Shown here: positions 36,495 to 51,182 of the stretch, in pieces
Position numbering within the stretch: position 1 is the stretch's first letter
Layout: every line of letters starts with the position of its first letter
Source: Flaccisagitta enflata
Taxonomy: Eukaryota > Chaetognatha > Sagittoidea > Aphragmophora
NCBI GenBank assembly: GCA_965153355.1
Contig: OZ231128.1
Coordinates: 2,542,001 to 2,606,000, forward strand
Length of the DNA stretch: 64,000 nt
Direction: 5' to 3'
Translations under genes and position numbers: made by a program
The notes under the pieces: model-generated
What the model was told of the DNA's origin: nothing
Database searches by the model: none
What the model saw: only the letters and a program-made list of their open reading frames with translations

Positions 36495-36655
36495 TGAGAC
36501 TGTTGTGTAAATTCGGTGAATTTCAGGCATTGAAGGTTGTACTTGTTGTGGCTATCTTGCGAACAAGGGTATTCGCAAAGGAAATTAATGAAACAAGACC
36601 TTCTGTTGTTCTTTATTGATTTATTGATCAAAATTAATCGTGCCATTTCAACCAG

Positions 36656-36770
36656 GGATGTATGACGTTGGCCTGCCCTCGAAGAAAACTCTTTATCAGT
36701 TGCAAGCGGAAAAGTTGCTCAAACTCAGACAACTGGCAGAGAAATCTGGACAGCAAGCTTCCCTTCCATG
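36656..36770 (+). CDS. Uap1: UDP-N-acetylhexosamine pyrophosphorylase, exon 4
   Basis: The acceptor ACCAG|GGATG leads to GMYDVGLPSKKTLYQLQAEK then LLKLRQLAEKSG and SLPW. The GMYDVGLPSxKTLxQxQAE string is strongly conserved in UAP1 enzymes. The donor is CCATG|GTTAGC (phase 2). Related sequence repeats of ATGGTTAGCAGTAA follow the donor in the intron (36815-36930). Confidence 0.9.
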
Positions 36771-37094
36771 GTTAGCAGTAAAAGATCTTGCGAGCAAGCT
36801 TTACTTTTGTCAGTTTCATGGTAAGCGGCAATAGATCCGCACATTAGATTTACCTCCCATGATTAGCAGCAAGATTCCCTTTCATGGTAAGCGGCAATAT
36901 ATCCGCACATCAAATATTCCTCCCACGGTAAGCAGAGCTGAATAGCTGTCTGTCGATATGAAGAGAAAGTAAGCCCCCCTCCCCTTTCATTGACACTGTA
37001 AGCAGTAGTCGTTCATTCAAACCGATTATTCAAGCATAGCAACGATGTGGGCCTCTAAACTTTTTAAATGAAACTCTTCGTAATGATATTCCAG

Positions 37095-37270
37095 GTATAT
37101 AATGACGTCACCCGCCACGCGCGCTGCCACTTGTTCATTCTTCTCACGTCACTCGCATTTCGGACTTCCTCCCGAAGATGTCGCGATCTTCGAACAAGGC
37201 ACGCTTCCTTGCTTCGACTATGAAGGCAGAATCATCCTAGAGGAAATGCACAAAGTCTCACGGGCTCCAG
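37095..37270 (+). CDS. Uap1: UDP-N-acetylhexosamine pyrophosphorylase, exon 5 (last one present)
   Basis: The acceptor ATTCCAG|GTATAT leads to YIMTSPATRAATCSFFSRHS, HFGLPPEDVAIFEQGTLPCF, then RIILEEMHKVSRAP; donor CTCCAG|GTACAC, phase 1. WYIMTS and IxFFxQGxLP-like positions are the family's conserved core. The following exon should begin with the DGNGG segment, but 160 bp into the intron the sequence changes to the last exon of the UIM gene. The UAP1 C-terminal half is nowhere in the window. Confidence 0.9.
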
Positions 37271-37431
37271 GTACACTGCATTTTCCCAAACGAAACTAAC
37301 TTAAACTAAGCAAAAAAGCAAAAGCAAAAAGATAGAAATTAAACAAAACAAAAACAAATTACCTTTTTCTGGAATGGATTAAAGTGAAACAGATTTCTGC
37401 CATTAAGATTGATAAAATATCCATTTCATTA

Positions 37432-39874
<2,443 letters not shown>

Positions 39875-40597
39875 CTGATATGCAAATACATTAAGAAGAT
39901 AAATAATCATATAATTAAACCCTGCGCTCCAAAAGACCCGCTTTTAACAGAATTCCGCCTTTAACAATTACTGATTCTTTATCCCCAATCAGTTTTCTAT
40001 TACTTCTCAAAATAGCTCTAATAAAACTATTTTTAATTATTAAAATTCAATACCACGCGGATCAAACAAGAAGACGCACTTTCAAATGACTAATTGTATA
40101 GTAAAATCTTAGATCATTTGAAAACCCTTTGAAAGTACTTTCATTTGGCACCAATCTGGTATTGCTATCTTTTTTCATTTAGAAAAAGCATAAATCGAAC
40201 CAATCTGAACAAAAACATTGCCAATTTCAATTTCGCAATCCTTTTATAAAAAGTGCATTTAAGCAAATTAGTGCTTCTCTTTGTAGGGCTCTAGCTTCTA
40301 AACCGTTTACGATACAGACCTGGGATTGGTCTAGATTGAAAGATTTTTTGAAAATCCTTAAAAATGTTTCATTTAAAAATAGTTAAAATTGTTTTTTGAA
40401 ACTGTTTTATCAACTAATCAGGAGGTGCGTCTTTTTTTATCCAAGTGGTAGTCCCTTAAACTGTTAAAGTCCGTTTGAGTGCGATTTAACTGTTTATGAT
40501 CCCTTGAAGGCGAAATGAATTGGGGACAAACAAATTTCATCTGTTTTAGGTGGAATTCTGTTATAGCCAACATAAATAAAAGAAAACTCTTTGTTTG

Positions 40598-43428
40598 CCC
40601 TCACATGCATATCTTCAGCTAGCATGTAAAAAAAAAAATTGTTGAGGGTGGCAAAAAAAAAGTGATTTATATGTAAAATTGCATCAGGAATCCATTTTTG
40701 ATGTTTTTAGGGCCCTACGAGGGGGCCCCTAGAAACGCACCAAAAAAAACAGCCAAAAATAGCCTATTTTGGCTATTTTTGTTGAAAATTTTTTGCTTTA
40801 TGAGACCCCAACCCCCAAATTTTTTTGGTGGTAATACTTCTTGATGTAAGAGACTGAAAAAAAAAATGATCATGATGGTAAGTGATGGTTGGGGTACCTT
40901 AAAAAAGCCCAAAAAGGGCCCGTAAAACATAGAAATATCACTTTTTTATTCATTGCGCGTCTAAAAACGCTTGCATTCCTACAAAATTTGAAATGGAACT
41001 TCTCATTTTATGCAACAAGCTTCCTGCAAAGTTTTGTGGCCACTTTTGAACAGCTTCATGTTGAAATTATGCTAAAACAAGCCCGACCGGGCAACGATGC
41101 GTCCGGGCTGTGTCTCAGTGTGTAATGATCATGTGACATATGTATGGAGAGACAGATGGACGAATAGACGGGTGTAAAGACTCTCAAAACTTGTTGGTTG
41201 ATCATTTGTTTCAGTGTAGGATCTCACCGTTGCCAAAAACAGTCAGGAAACGCGGTTTTTGCACTTGCGTAACGGACGGACGGACGGACGGACGGACGGA
41301 CCGACAAACCCTCTTATAGAGATGCGAGGACGCATCTAAAAAGCAAAATTCGACCAAAAAAAAACCAATTTTTGAGTTTTCTTACATAAAAACACTATTT
41401 CAAGGTCCCTGAATCCAATTTTTTTTTTGAAAATGGTTATTCATGCATCTTGAGAGATCCCAGAAAAAATTTTAGCAGATATTTCCAAAAAATGGCCGCG
41501 TTATTATGGTTCAAAATGACCTGGTAAATGAAAAAAAACACAATTTTGTAACTTCATGGCTGTAGAACTGAAAAATTATACTAAAAGTACCTGGAAAATA
41601 GACATATTAAAAAGAAAATGCATGGGGAATCCATTACTGGTGGTTTGGGGGCTCTACAAGGGGGCCCCTGGAAATACCCCCCCAAAAAAAGCTAAAAATG
41701 ACCTATTTTGGCTATCTTTTGTAAAAATTTCTTGTTTAAAGAGACCCAATCCTTCCAAATTTTTTTGGGCTATACTTCTTGATGTAAGAGACTGATGGAA
41801 AGAGAATCATGACGGTAGGTAAGGGTTGGGTTACCTAATAAGGCCCAAAAAGGGCCCGTAAAACAAAGATATCATTTTTTTATTCACTGCGCGTCCAAAA
41901 ATGCTTGGATTCCTAAAAAATTTGAAATGGAAATTCTCATTTCATGTAAATAGCTTCCTGCAAAATTTTTTTGCCACTTTTGAACAGCTTCATGGTAAAA
42001 TTATGCTCAAACAAAATTCGCCCCAAAATAAGCCAATTTTTGAGTTTTCTCACATGTAGACACTATTTCAAGGTAATTGAATCTTTTTTTTCCGTAAATG
42101 GTTACTCATGTATATAAAGAGGCCCCAGAAAAAATTTCAGCAGATGTTTCAAAAAAATGACTTAGTCATTCCAGTTAAAAATGTCCTGGTAAATGAAAAA
42201 AAAACAAGTATTTTCAAGGCTGTAAGAATGAAAGATTAAACTAAAAGTACCTGGGAAATAGTAAAATTTATCTAAAAATGCATGGGAAATCCATTACTGA
42301 TGATTTGGGGGCTCTACAATCTGTTCAAAATTTTTTAGGAAGCTTTTTACATAAAATGAGAATCTCCATTTCAAATTTTTTTGGAATCCAAGCATTTTTG
42401 GGTGCGCAGTGAATAAAGATATGATATCTTTATGTTTTACAGGCCCCTTTCGGGCCTTTTTAGGTACCCCAACCATCATCTACCATCATGATTCTCTTTC
42501 CATCAGTCTCTTACATCAAGAAGTATAGCCAAAAAAAATTTGGAAGGATTGGGTCTCTTTAAACAAGAAAATTTTTCAAAAAATAGCTTTTTATAGGGGT
42601 GTGTTTCCAGGGGCCCCCTTGTTGAGCCCCCAAACCACCAGTAATGGATTCCCCATGCATTTTCTTTTTAATTTGTCTATTTTGCAGGTACTTTTAATAT
42701 AATTTTTCAGTTCTACAGCCTTGAAGTTACAAAATTGTGTTTTTTTTCATTTACCAGGTCATTTTGAACCGTAATAACTCGGCCATTTTTTGGAAATATC
42801 TGCTGAAATTTTTTCTGGGATCTCTCAAGATGCATGACTAACCATTTTCAAAAAAAAAATTGGATTCAGGGACCTTGAAATAGTGTTTTCATGAAAGAAT
42901 ACTCAAAAATTGGGTTTTTTTTGGGCGAATTTTGTTTTTTGGAGCATAATTTCAACATGAAGCTGTTCTAAAGTGGCCACAAAACTTTGCAGGAAGCTTG
43001 TTGCATAAAATGAGAAGTTCCATTTCAAATTTTGTAGGAATCCAAGCATTTTTAGACGCGCAATGAATAAAAAAGTGAAATTTCTATGTTTTACGGGCCC
43101 TTTTTGGGCCTTTTTAGGTAGCCCAACCATCACTTACCATCATGATCATTTTTTTTTCAGTCTCTTACATCAAGAAGTATTACCACCAAAAAAATTTGGG
43201 GGTTGGGGTCTCATGAAGCAAAAAATTTTCAACAAAAATAGCCAAAATAGGCTATTTTTGACTGTTTTTTTTGGTGCGTTTCTAGGGGCCCCCTCGTAGG
43301 GCCCTAAAAACATCAAAAATGGATTCCTGATGCAATTTTACATAGAAATCACTTTTTTTTGCCACCCTCAACAATTTTTTTTTTCTTACAAGAAATAACG
43401 CAGCTAGCTGAAGATATGCATGTGAGGG
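40598..43428. repeat. Large interrupted palindrome, 2.8 kb
   Basis: The outer arms start CCCTCACATGCATATCTTCA at 40598 and end with its inverse at 43428. Inverted similarity continues to about 41990 and 42330: GGGCCCTACGAGGGGGCCCC pairs with its complement near 43290; ATTATGCT...AAATTCG near 41070/41345 pairs with 42930-42960. The left arm also contains a second and a partial third tandem unit (41540-42320). No gene was found. It may be a foldback transposon of intron 5, copy B. Confidence 0.75.
41081..41343 (+). mobile_element. HINE-D repeat with two empty sites in the window
   Basis: It begins GCCCGACCGGGCAACGATGC, has a (GGAC)n core, and ends TATAGAGATGCGAGGACGCATCT-AAAAA in hairpin form (GATGCG-AGGA-CGCATC). 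The homologous sites at about 42005-42020 and 42930-42955 read AACAAAATTCG without it. Confidence 0.8.
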
Positions 43429-43869
43429 TTTGGACCATGAATGAGTATCTGTTATAGGCGGATTTCTGTTAAAAGCGGATCCGTCAGAGCGGGGTTCAAC
43501 TGTAAAAGTTTGTCTCATTCAGGAATTGAAATCATTGAAAAATATCTTCCTTAAGGGTTTGGTCATTTTTGCAAAAAAAATTTAAAAATTAGAAAAAATC
43601 CAGATTTTTTCAAAAAATTTTTTGAAAAAATCCATATTATCCATTTGGATTAATCCACCCTTCCAACCCTGAAAGATACATAAAATTTTCTGCTGAATTA
43701 ATGGTCTGGGTTAGAACACTCAAAATTTATGTCTTCATGGACTTCGATTTCAAGAGTTAACAACCAAATATGTTCAAGAAATTGAGTATCCTTTAATTAG
43801 GTTACATACCAAAAATGAAGGTAGGGAAATTAAATCAAAGTACCAAAAATTAATCCTCCAGTTTTAACC

Positions 43870-44142
43870 GGGTTTGCTCGGAAGGTACTGCATCATTTAC
43901 GAACCCATGAAAAGCTGGAAAGGAGCAGACTTGTGCTTGGATTCTGTGCCGGTGGCTTCGCAGTCCCAACATTCCTCGACTGGTTCCATCGATTGATGAG
44001 CCGCGCAACGATTCCACTTACCAGACGACCCTTCATTCTGCATCATAAATACAACGGGGTCATTAAGTCTGAGCTGTTGAAACTGTTTAAGCGGACGCCC
44101 ACTTTACTGGTACGAAGAGCTACAATTCAAGACTGGGGATGA
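43870..44142 (+). pseudogene. Coding-like fragment, copy B
   Basis: Open frame: ARKVLHHLRTHEKLERSRLV, LGFCAGGFAVPTFLDWFHRL, ... IKSELLKLFKRTPTLLVRR, ending at TGA 44142. The copy A version has a premature stop and a transposon insertion. No family recognised; its preservation in both copies is its only support. Confidence 0.3.
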
Positions 44143-44773
44143 ATTTCAAAAATCGCTCTGATGAGGCTTATTGTCATGTCATAAGCTTTCATTGCAGATC
44201 CTTTAAGACATAGTTGATTTAATGGTCGAGGCTGAAGGGAGGATGGCGCTACACTTTTCAGGGGGGTTAACTTCTTTTTTTTCACTTTGATCAGTGAAAA
44301 GTCGATCAAGCAAAAATTTGATAGGGCAAACTAATGTTCAGGTTTTTACTCTTGCGGTTTGTTGGCAGCATAGATGGGAATTTTTACTCATTTTCGGGAT
44401 GGGTGTGTACAATTTCGAGATCTGAAACCAATTTGAGATCTGAAAGCATTTTGATTGAATCTGGACATCAGATAATGGAGGCGAGCATAATGGGAAAGCA
44501 AATGAGTATGGGGATACTTCACTCCCTATTCTATTCAATTGCCACGGAAAGACATTTTTATAATCTTGTGCTAGAATAAAATGTTTTTATATTCTCCTTC
44601 TAATATACAATACTTGAAACTACGACCGAACTAGCAACAGAAAAAATATAGCGTAATAAAATTGAAACAAATTTCACTTTGAGCAAAGTTCCTGTATATT
44701 CTCTGATCAAATTATGGATATTTTAGCAGAAAAACATAAAAAATATGTAGCATGATGAAAAAAGAGCTTTTTT

Positions 44774-44966
44774 TTAGTCGCGGTCGGTCGGTCGGTCGGT
44801 CGGTCGGTCGGTTGGTCGGTCGGTCGTTCAGTCACGCTTAGCTTTTTTCAGCGTTTACGGGCAATTTGGGATTACTGCTCCTGCCCAACCGCTTGGTTGG
44901 TCAATTTCATCACTGCTCCAGCCCACCTGCACGCGACTGGGGTAGCCGTGTATACGGCCTTGATTG
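44774..44966 (-). mobile_element. HINE-A repeat
   Basis: TTTTTTTAGTCGCGGTCGGT starts it; the hairpin half is replaced by (GGTC)n. It ends GCACGCGACTGGGGTAGCCG, TGTATACGGCCTTG. Confidence 0.65.
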
Positions 44967-45095
44967 GTCTAGAACCCTTTTCTACTTGCCCCATTTTCTC
45001 AAGTTAAGATCATTTTACTAGTATGCGGAAATTCAGGTTTTGTAACGGAAACGCAACCACACCGAAAGGTCTGAACGGATCAGAGCTTATCCATA

Positions 45096-45310
45096 TTTAG
45101 TTGCGGACACGCAACTCTATAAGAGGCTTTGTCCGTCCGTCCGTCCGTCGGTCCGGGATCATAGAGTTGAAAAGTGGGAAAACAAGCGTCATCGATACTT
45201 TTGATGTATGTTTCAGTGTTGGGCTGTGGATGGAGTATGGATGGGGGTCGGATCCCCCTGCCCACCCGTCCGCAACGATATTGTGATCCCGCGTCACTTG
45301 TTTTTTTTTT
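45096..45310 (-). mobile_element. HINE-B repeat, partner of 11958-12180
   Basis: Full hairpin AGTTGCGGACACGCAACT, (CCGT)n, GAGTTGAAAAGTGGGAAAAC, GGATCCCCCTGCCCACCCGT, CCGCAACGATATTGTGATCC. Same site as in copy A. Confidence 0.75.
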
Positions 45311-45367
45311 CAAATTTCATTGACCCTTGCAGGGCTGACATCTGATACGAAAATCCTAACCCCCCAC

Positions 45368-46036
45368 CCCTCCCGATTATCATTCCCCACAGCTGTGACA
45401 AATCTCCATCGCTGCCCCACTCGACGCCACTGACCTGTCCCACTGGATTATCCCCCCAAATCGCCGTCTCTGCTTGCCCTTTGTTCGTTCTCCAAGCCCA
45501 AGTTCCGTCATCCGTCGACGAAATCGTTGAAGTATTCGCCGTTTTCGTCGTCGTCGTCGTATCGTTTGAAAGACCATTATTCCCATCTACCGATGGATCG
45601 TGTACGAGGGTTCTTTCGGCATCTTCCTCCTCCTCCAATTCCGTCCCGTGATTGGTGTCGTTATCGTTACCCCACTCTTTCTCCTCAACTCCTCTTCCGC
45701 CATCTTGCCACTCGATTCCATTACTTTCGTCATCGCCATCCCATTCCATAGGACTGTCGCCCCAGACCGCCACTCTTTTTTTCGACGGCGACCACTCATC
45801 AATTTCATCGTCAACGTTATCCAACACGAGCGTTGTTCCGCTTCCGTCAGCAGCGCGCGCGTCGTCGTTGGCGTCGTTGGCGTCGTTCGTCCACTCGTCA
45901 TCTGCGCCAACATCGGAATTATTCCACTTGCCGACGGCTTTGGGCCACGCGCCAGATTCAGCCCCGCCTCCATTTCTGCGGCTCTTGTTATTATTCCACG
46001 TACCGACGCTGGAGCCATGTTGACTGTAGGCAGAAT
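45368..46036 (-). CDS. Large UIM/poly-Q protein, copy B, exon 5 (Trp-rich)
   Basis: Same splice sites and phase as copy A exon 5; 669 bp. The motifs VWGDSPMEW, EWQDGG, KEWGNDND, IWGDNP and VEWGSDG are kept. It lacks the 12 bp found near the end of copy A. The frame stays open over its full length, so selection may have acted on both copies until recently. Confidence 0.65.
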
Positions 46037-46137
46037 CTGTGTATAATCGGATAATGATGCACAAATAACTATGAAGTTTGTGGAATAGTCTGGAATAGCA
46101 TTTACTACTTATGTAAACGGGGAATATTACACTCCGT

Positions 46138-46297
46138 ATTTTTAGTCGCGGACACGCGACTCTACACCTTGCCGTGTCGGTCGGTAGGTCCGTCCGTCCG
46201 TCGGTCCGTCCGTCCGTCACATTTTTGAATTCCGAGCGGTTTTTGCATTACTGCTCCTGCCCAACCGTCCGCGACTGGATTGCCGTGTATCCGGCCT
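46138..46297 (-). mobile_element. HINE-A repeat in intron 4, copy B only
   Basis: Complete: TTTTTAGTCGCGGACACGCG, ACTCTACACC, (CCGT)n, CCAACCGTCCGCGACTGGAT, TGCCGTGTATCCGGCCTTGT. The copy A intron lacks it. Confidence 0.8.
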
Positions 46298-46630
46298 TGT
46301 TTAATAAGAACACAGTTTTTTAAAATGAGGCTCAGCGTTCTTATTCTATGGCCAATTTTAAGGCTCAAACGTTCTTAACCCGATCAGCAACCCAACAGAT
46401 CAGCGAGTCAACAACACAGCGAGCCAACAACAGACTAGAGAGCCAACAACAGATCAGGAAAGCCAACCACAAATCAGACAAGCCAACAATAGGCCAGACA
46501 AGCCAACAATAGGCCAGACAAGCCAACAACAGGTCAAATGATACAACAATAGATTGAGCAATAAGCCGTTATCTCGAGCAATTTCACAAATGAGGCAGAC
46601 GTGAAAATTGCAGTTGCAAAGAATAATCAC

Positions 46631-49600
46631 CTCGTCCATTGATTTGCACATTGTGTTCTTTCATGCTTTCGGCGATGGCCCTTCTTAGCTGCTCCTCTTC
46701 ATCATCATTCCATCGTTCTGTGATTGGCGTGGTCTCCTCATTCTCGACCGTCGAGAGAGAATCGTCCATGTATTGACGATCACGTCGTCGATTGTGTTCC
46801 GCGTTACTCAGTCGAGAATTTCGACCGGAAGAAGCCGCCGAAGATCCTCCTTCTTCCCCTCTGTCGACGCTTCCTCCTCCTCCTCCTCCTCCTCCCTCAT
46901 CACCTCCTCCCCCTCCTCCACTCTCGTGCATGCTCATTTCCATGGCAATCTTAAGCATGTTGTCCTCTTCTTCTTTCGTTGAAGGCCGTGAAATTTCTTC
47001 GCTTTCGGCGCCGACGGTGTAAACCAGCGCCGAAGACGATGAACTTAACGCCGGTCGACGGCGAAACCAGACATTAGCCGCGGCCGCGGATGCACCATCG
47101 TCGTTACCATTATTGTCACGATTCTCGTCTCTCTCGCTTTTGCCGGCGGTGGAAGTTTCATAGACCGCCTGAGACAGTGGGAAAGGAGGAACTTGTTCAC
47201 TCGATGTTGACATCACAGCGGCGGTGTAAGACGTCGCGGACGATGGTTTTCGCGGCACGCTGTCTCTGGCCACTTCAATACCCGTCGTTTCGATACGACG
47301 CCAAACCGTTCTCTTGCCGCCGCCACCACCACCGCCTCGTTTTGAGAACGATTGCGACTGCTGATGAGCTAATTGTGGGTATTGTTGTGGATGCAAAAAC
47401 GATGCTTGAGCGTCATGATCAGGATGAGGATATTGGTTGGCAGATTCGTTATCGATGAGATTCGTAGAGCTGACAGAAGCCATCGCACGAGCGATCGCGG
47501 CATCATTCTCGAGGTCCTCCACGCCCTGAGACTCCTCAAGCCTTTTGTCAACATTGTCCGCCTTATCACCCTCGGCTACACCATTGGGAAACACCACGTC
47601 GGAACAATCCTCCGTCGAGGCCAACCCCATGGCCGAGTTTCGTCCATCTTCGGATGATGTCGATGCCAACTCTTCCCTGCTGGACCAATTTGATACGCCA
47701 TCCTCGTCCTCTTCATATCGCCTCCTCCGCCTCTTATTGTTGCTGTTGTTTCTTCCATTCTTGGCGTCTCCTTCGCTACATTTCCGCCCTTCTAGCTCGT
47801 CTTTCATCTTTTTATCAGCCAGAAATTTCTGTCTCGCCTCCTCTCGCAGGGCGTCCAAGGCCGCCTTGTCCTTATCCTCTCGCTCTCTTCGTTCTTTCAT
47901 CTCCTGAATCTTTTCCATGACCTCCGATTGACGATGAGGCTGCAGCTTTTTCAACTTTTCAAAATCTCTCAAATGTTTGGCCAGCAAATTCGGGTCACAC
48001 GGCGACTGCGACCGCCGTTGAAGCTGTTCGGGTTCTTTTTGTTCTTGTTCTTTTAGTCGCTCCGATTCCTCTCCAAGATTCGTCTGAACGTCTTGTTTCT
48101 CAGTAGGCAGCTGGTCCGGCGTCGCAAGTTTAATATTTTGTTTGGCGCGAGGTGAAGCCTCGACAGATTTCTGAATATTTAATAACTGTCTATCGTTACG
48201 TCGTCCTGGGCGATCGCCGCTATCGAGGGAAGTTTTCGGCACTTGGGCATCTGACTCTTGTCGCTGTCGAAGTTGAGAGGGAGCTGATTCTGTATTATTG
48301 TTGATTATCACAGACTCGACAGAGGCGACGTCATTGTTCGATACTACGACGACGTCATCATTGTTGCCATTTTCTTTCGTTTGATGGCCGAGTTTTCCCG
48401 GTGAGCATCTCGATGATGCGCCTACTCTCCCTCCCCTTCCTCCTCGATCACTCCACCTGCCGTTGCCACCCCAACCACCACCACCACGACCACCACGCCA
48501 CCCACGATTTGAATTATAGAATGTCGCGTTGGGAATGCGGATTGCCTCGTTGTTGATTTGATTGTTCTTACTATTATTGTTATGATTTGTGGGATGATGA
48601 TGATTATCTGTAAAGTCAGCAGAAACACGCTGCTGCTCTTGATTTTGCTGTTGCCGTGGTTGTTGTTCTTGATGTTTTTGTTGTTGTTGTTGCAATTGTT
48701 GTTGAGGGTGGGGTTGCTGAGAAAGAGGTTGTTGTTCTTCTGAGTAATGAAGTTGCCGAGGATGATGTTGATGTTGATTTTCCGGTCGTGGATGATAATT
48801 CCCTTGTCCCGGTTTTCTATTTGTATACCTGGGAGGCCGATAATGTCGATCGTCCCGGAATGTGGTGGGAGTTGGTTGCTGTTGATGGACGGATAACGAT
48901 GGCGAAGATTGCGAAGGTGAGTCGTTTGCACTGTCGTCCCGGCGCTGCGGAGGATCCTGAGACTTGTTATCACCTACTGAGATAGGATGAGATGTATCTT
49001 CTTCCGGTAATGTTAATGATACGGCGGAAGAACCGATATTTTCTTCTTTATCCGCGGCATTCTTGGAATCGACATCGAGTTTGTCGGCGGTCTTTAATCG
49101 ATCCTTCCGTCTACCTTGCCCAACTTCGTCAGAGTCAGCGTGGCCAGACTCGGAAGCAGCAGCTATCTTGTCTCCCACTGGTTGTTGTTGATGCCGTCGT
49201 TGTTGTTGCTGTTGCTGTCGCTGTTGTTGTTGTTGTTGTTGACATCGACGTTGACGCGAGTACGCGTGAGATGGCAAAGAGGAAACGTTTAAAGCGGAGC
49301 TGGTTGGTACTTTTCCGTTTGTTGATTTTCCATCATCCGGTTCCTGGGCAGGTTTCTGTTGCGCGGCGCCGGAGGCTTGTCTTAAAGAAGGATCACGACC
49401 ATTGGACGATAGCTGCTGCTGCTGCTGCCGCTGGTCATGCTCAAGTCTCTCCTGCGGTTTCGCCGACGGAGACTTGACGCCCTGTCGCGGATGTTGTTGC
49501 TGCTGATGGTGGTGTTGCGATGCTGTTTGTCGAGGCTGTCGCTGGTCATGCTCAAGTCCCTCCTGCGGTTCCGCCGACGGAGACTTGACGCCCTGCCGCT

Positions 49601-50082
49601 GATGTTGTTGCTGATGGTGGTGTTGCGACGCTGTTGGTGGAGGTTGCCGCTGATCCTGCTCAAGTCTCTCCTGCGGTTTCGCCGACGGAGACTTGACGCC
49701 CTGCCGCGGATGTTGTTGCTGCTGCCAGTGATGGTGTTGCGACGCAGTTGATCGAGGCTGACTGTTGTAGTGACGCTCTCTCGGCTGCTGCTGCTTGCCA
49801 CGCGGAGATTGTCTCACGTGCTTATTCTTAATCGTCGCGGTTTCAGTGTCAGGTTTGTCGTCAGCGGTGATACCGGATGAAGAATCCTGGGATGGCTTCG
49901 AACCCTCCTTGGAATTTTCGGCGACGGTTTGTTTATTGTTGGCTTTGAAATCGGCTTCCCGAGATTGCGTCGAGTCGGTGTGGCTCCGCTTTTCCTTCGC
50001 CGGCGATGAATCGTTAGCAAAATTCAGACCAGATGGAGGTTGCTGCTGCTGCTGATGCTGGTGCTGCCGCCTTCCTTTGTAT
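46631..50082 (-). CDS. Large UIM/poly-Q protein, copy B, exon 4 (core)
   Basis: 3,452 bp, open throughout, same phases as copy A (three bp longer overall despite many indels, all in multiples of three). The charged helix region and both UIMs (DNMLKIAMEMSMHE and EEEQLRRAIAESMKEH) are unchanged, while Gln, Gly and His runs vary in length. The N-terminal TASQHHHQQQ repeats are present three times with different details. Purely length-variable low complexity with intact motifs looks like constrained coding sequence rather than drift. Confidence 0.75.
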
Positions 50083-50345
50083 CTGAGGAGGGAAGAGAGA
50101 CATCAGGCACTCATGCAGGCAAATATACGGGTTTGCCCGGCCCGGGCAAAAGACAACCACTGGACAGCCGAGACAAGCCCGACAAAAGAGTATCCAGATA
50201 GTAACCAAAATGATAAGTGTTTAGATAGATACATGTTACTGTATATTGCGCGTAATTACGTAATGCAATGAAGTGATGATTGATGAACACGTGTTAAAAT
50301 GGAGTATGAAGTGGCATGCAGAGAATGGGGATTTTAAATACATAC

Positions 50346-50671
50346 CGCACGTCCTGTGAGGCAAAATTTGCCCGTTCCGATTCGCCATTATTTGAAGTCT
50401 TTGAATCAAGAGAACCATTTCCTCGCAACCGCTGCGACTGTTGTTGCTGTTGACATTGCTGATGTTGTTGACTTGGCTGTTGCGGTTGAGGACGGCTCGG
50501 CTGCTGGTGTAACTGTTGCTGTTGACATTGCTGTTGTTGTTGACTTGTATGTTGCGGTTGAAGACGGCTCGGCTGTTGGTTTGACTGTTGCTGATGATAA
50601 TGGTGGAAATTTCTTGGGCGTGGCGGTCGATCCTCGCGAAAGTGCGGTTGTTTCGGAGGTCGCGATTTTGC
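50346..50671 (-). CDS. Large UIM/poly-Q protein, copy B, exon 3
   Basis: Bounded by ATACCAG|GCAAAATC and GTGCG|GTATGT; 326 bp, one Gln codon shorter than copy A, same phase. Encodes the two QQPSRPQPQ-like units (one altered to PSRLQPQ). Confidence 0.72.
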
Positions 50672-51028
50672 CTGGTATTAATATGAAAAAGACGGCATGC
50701 TCAGTATACATGTATGCAGTATAGAAAGCGCATTCACGTTTCACATGCAAGAAACTAGCATTTCTTATGTAGTTTCTATCGCTATCGCCTTCTCCGGCTT
50801 GTCGGCATTCCGGGGTTTTGTAAGGCTATTAAAGTTCGAATTTCGTCTCATGTGCTCCAGTACTCGGCGAATCCATATCAAAGGTTAATGTTAATAAATT
50901 GTGTGGGTCATGTATGAATCATTCGACGTGAATCAGACGAATAAAAGCACTGCAGACAACTGAAAATGAATCAATTTTGATCAGACCACTTCGCATCGAG
51001 TAGAAAGTCAGAGAACAGTCTTTGCAGA

Positions 51029-51148
51029 CAGGGCCGGCGAGAGGGGGGTCCAACCCCCTCTGAGAAGGGGGGCCCGGGCCCTAGGGGGGCCCGGGAGGGC
51101 CCCTGAGGTAGGGGAAAAAAGAAGAAAGAAAGAAAAAAAAAAAAAAAG

Positions 51149-51182
<34 letters not shown>

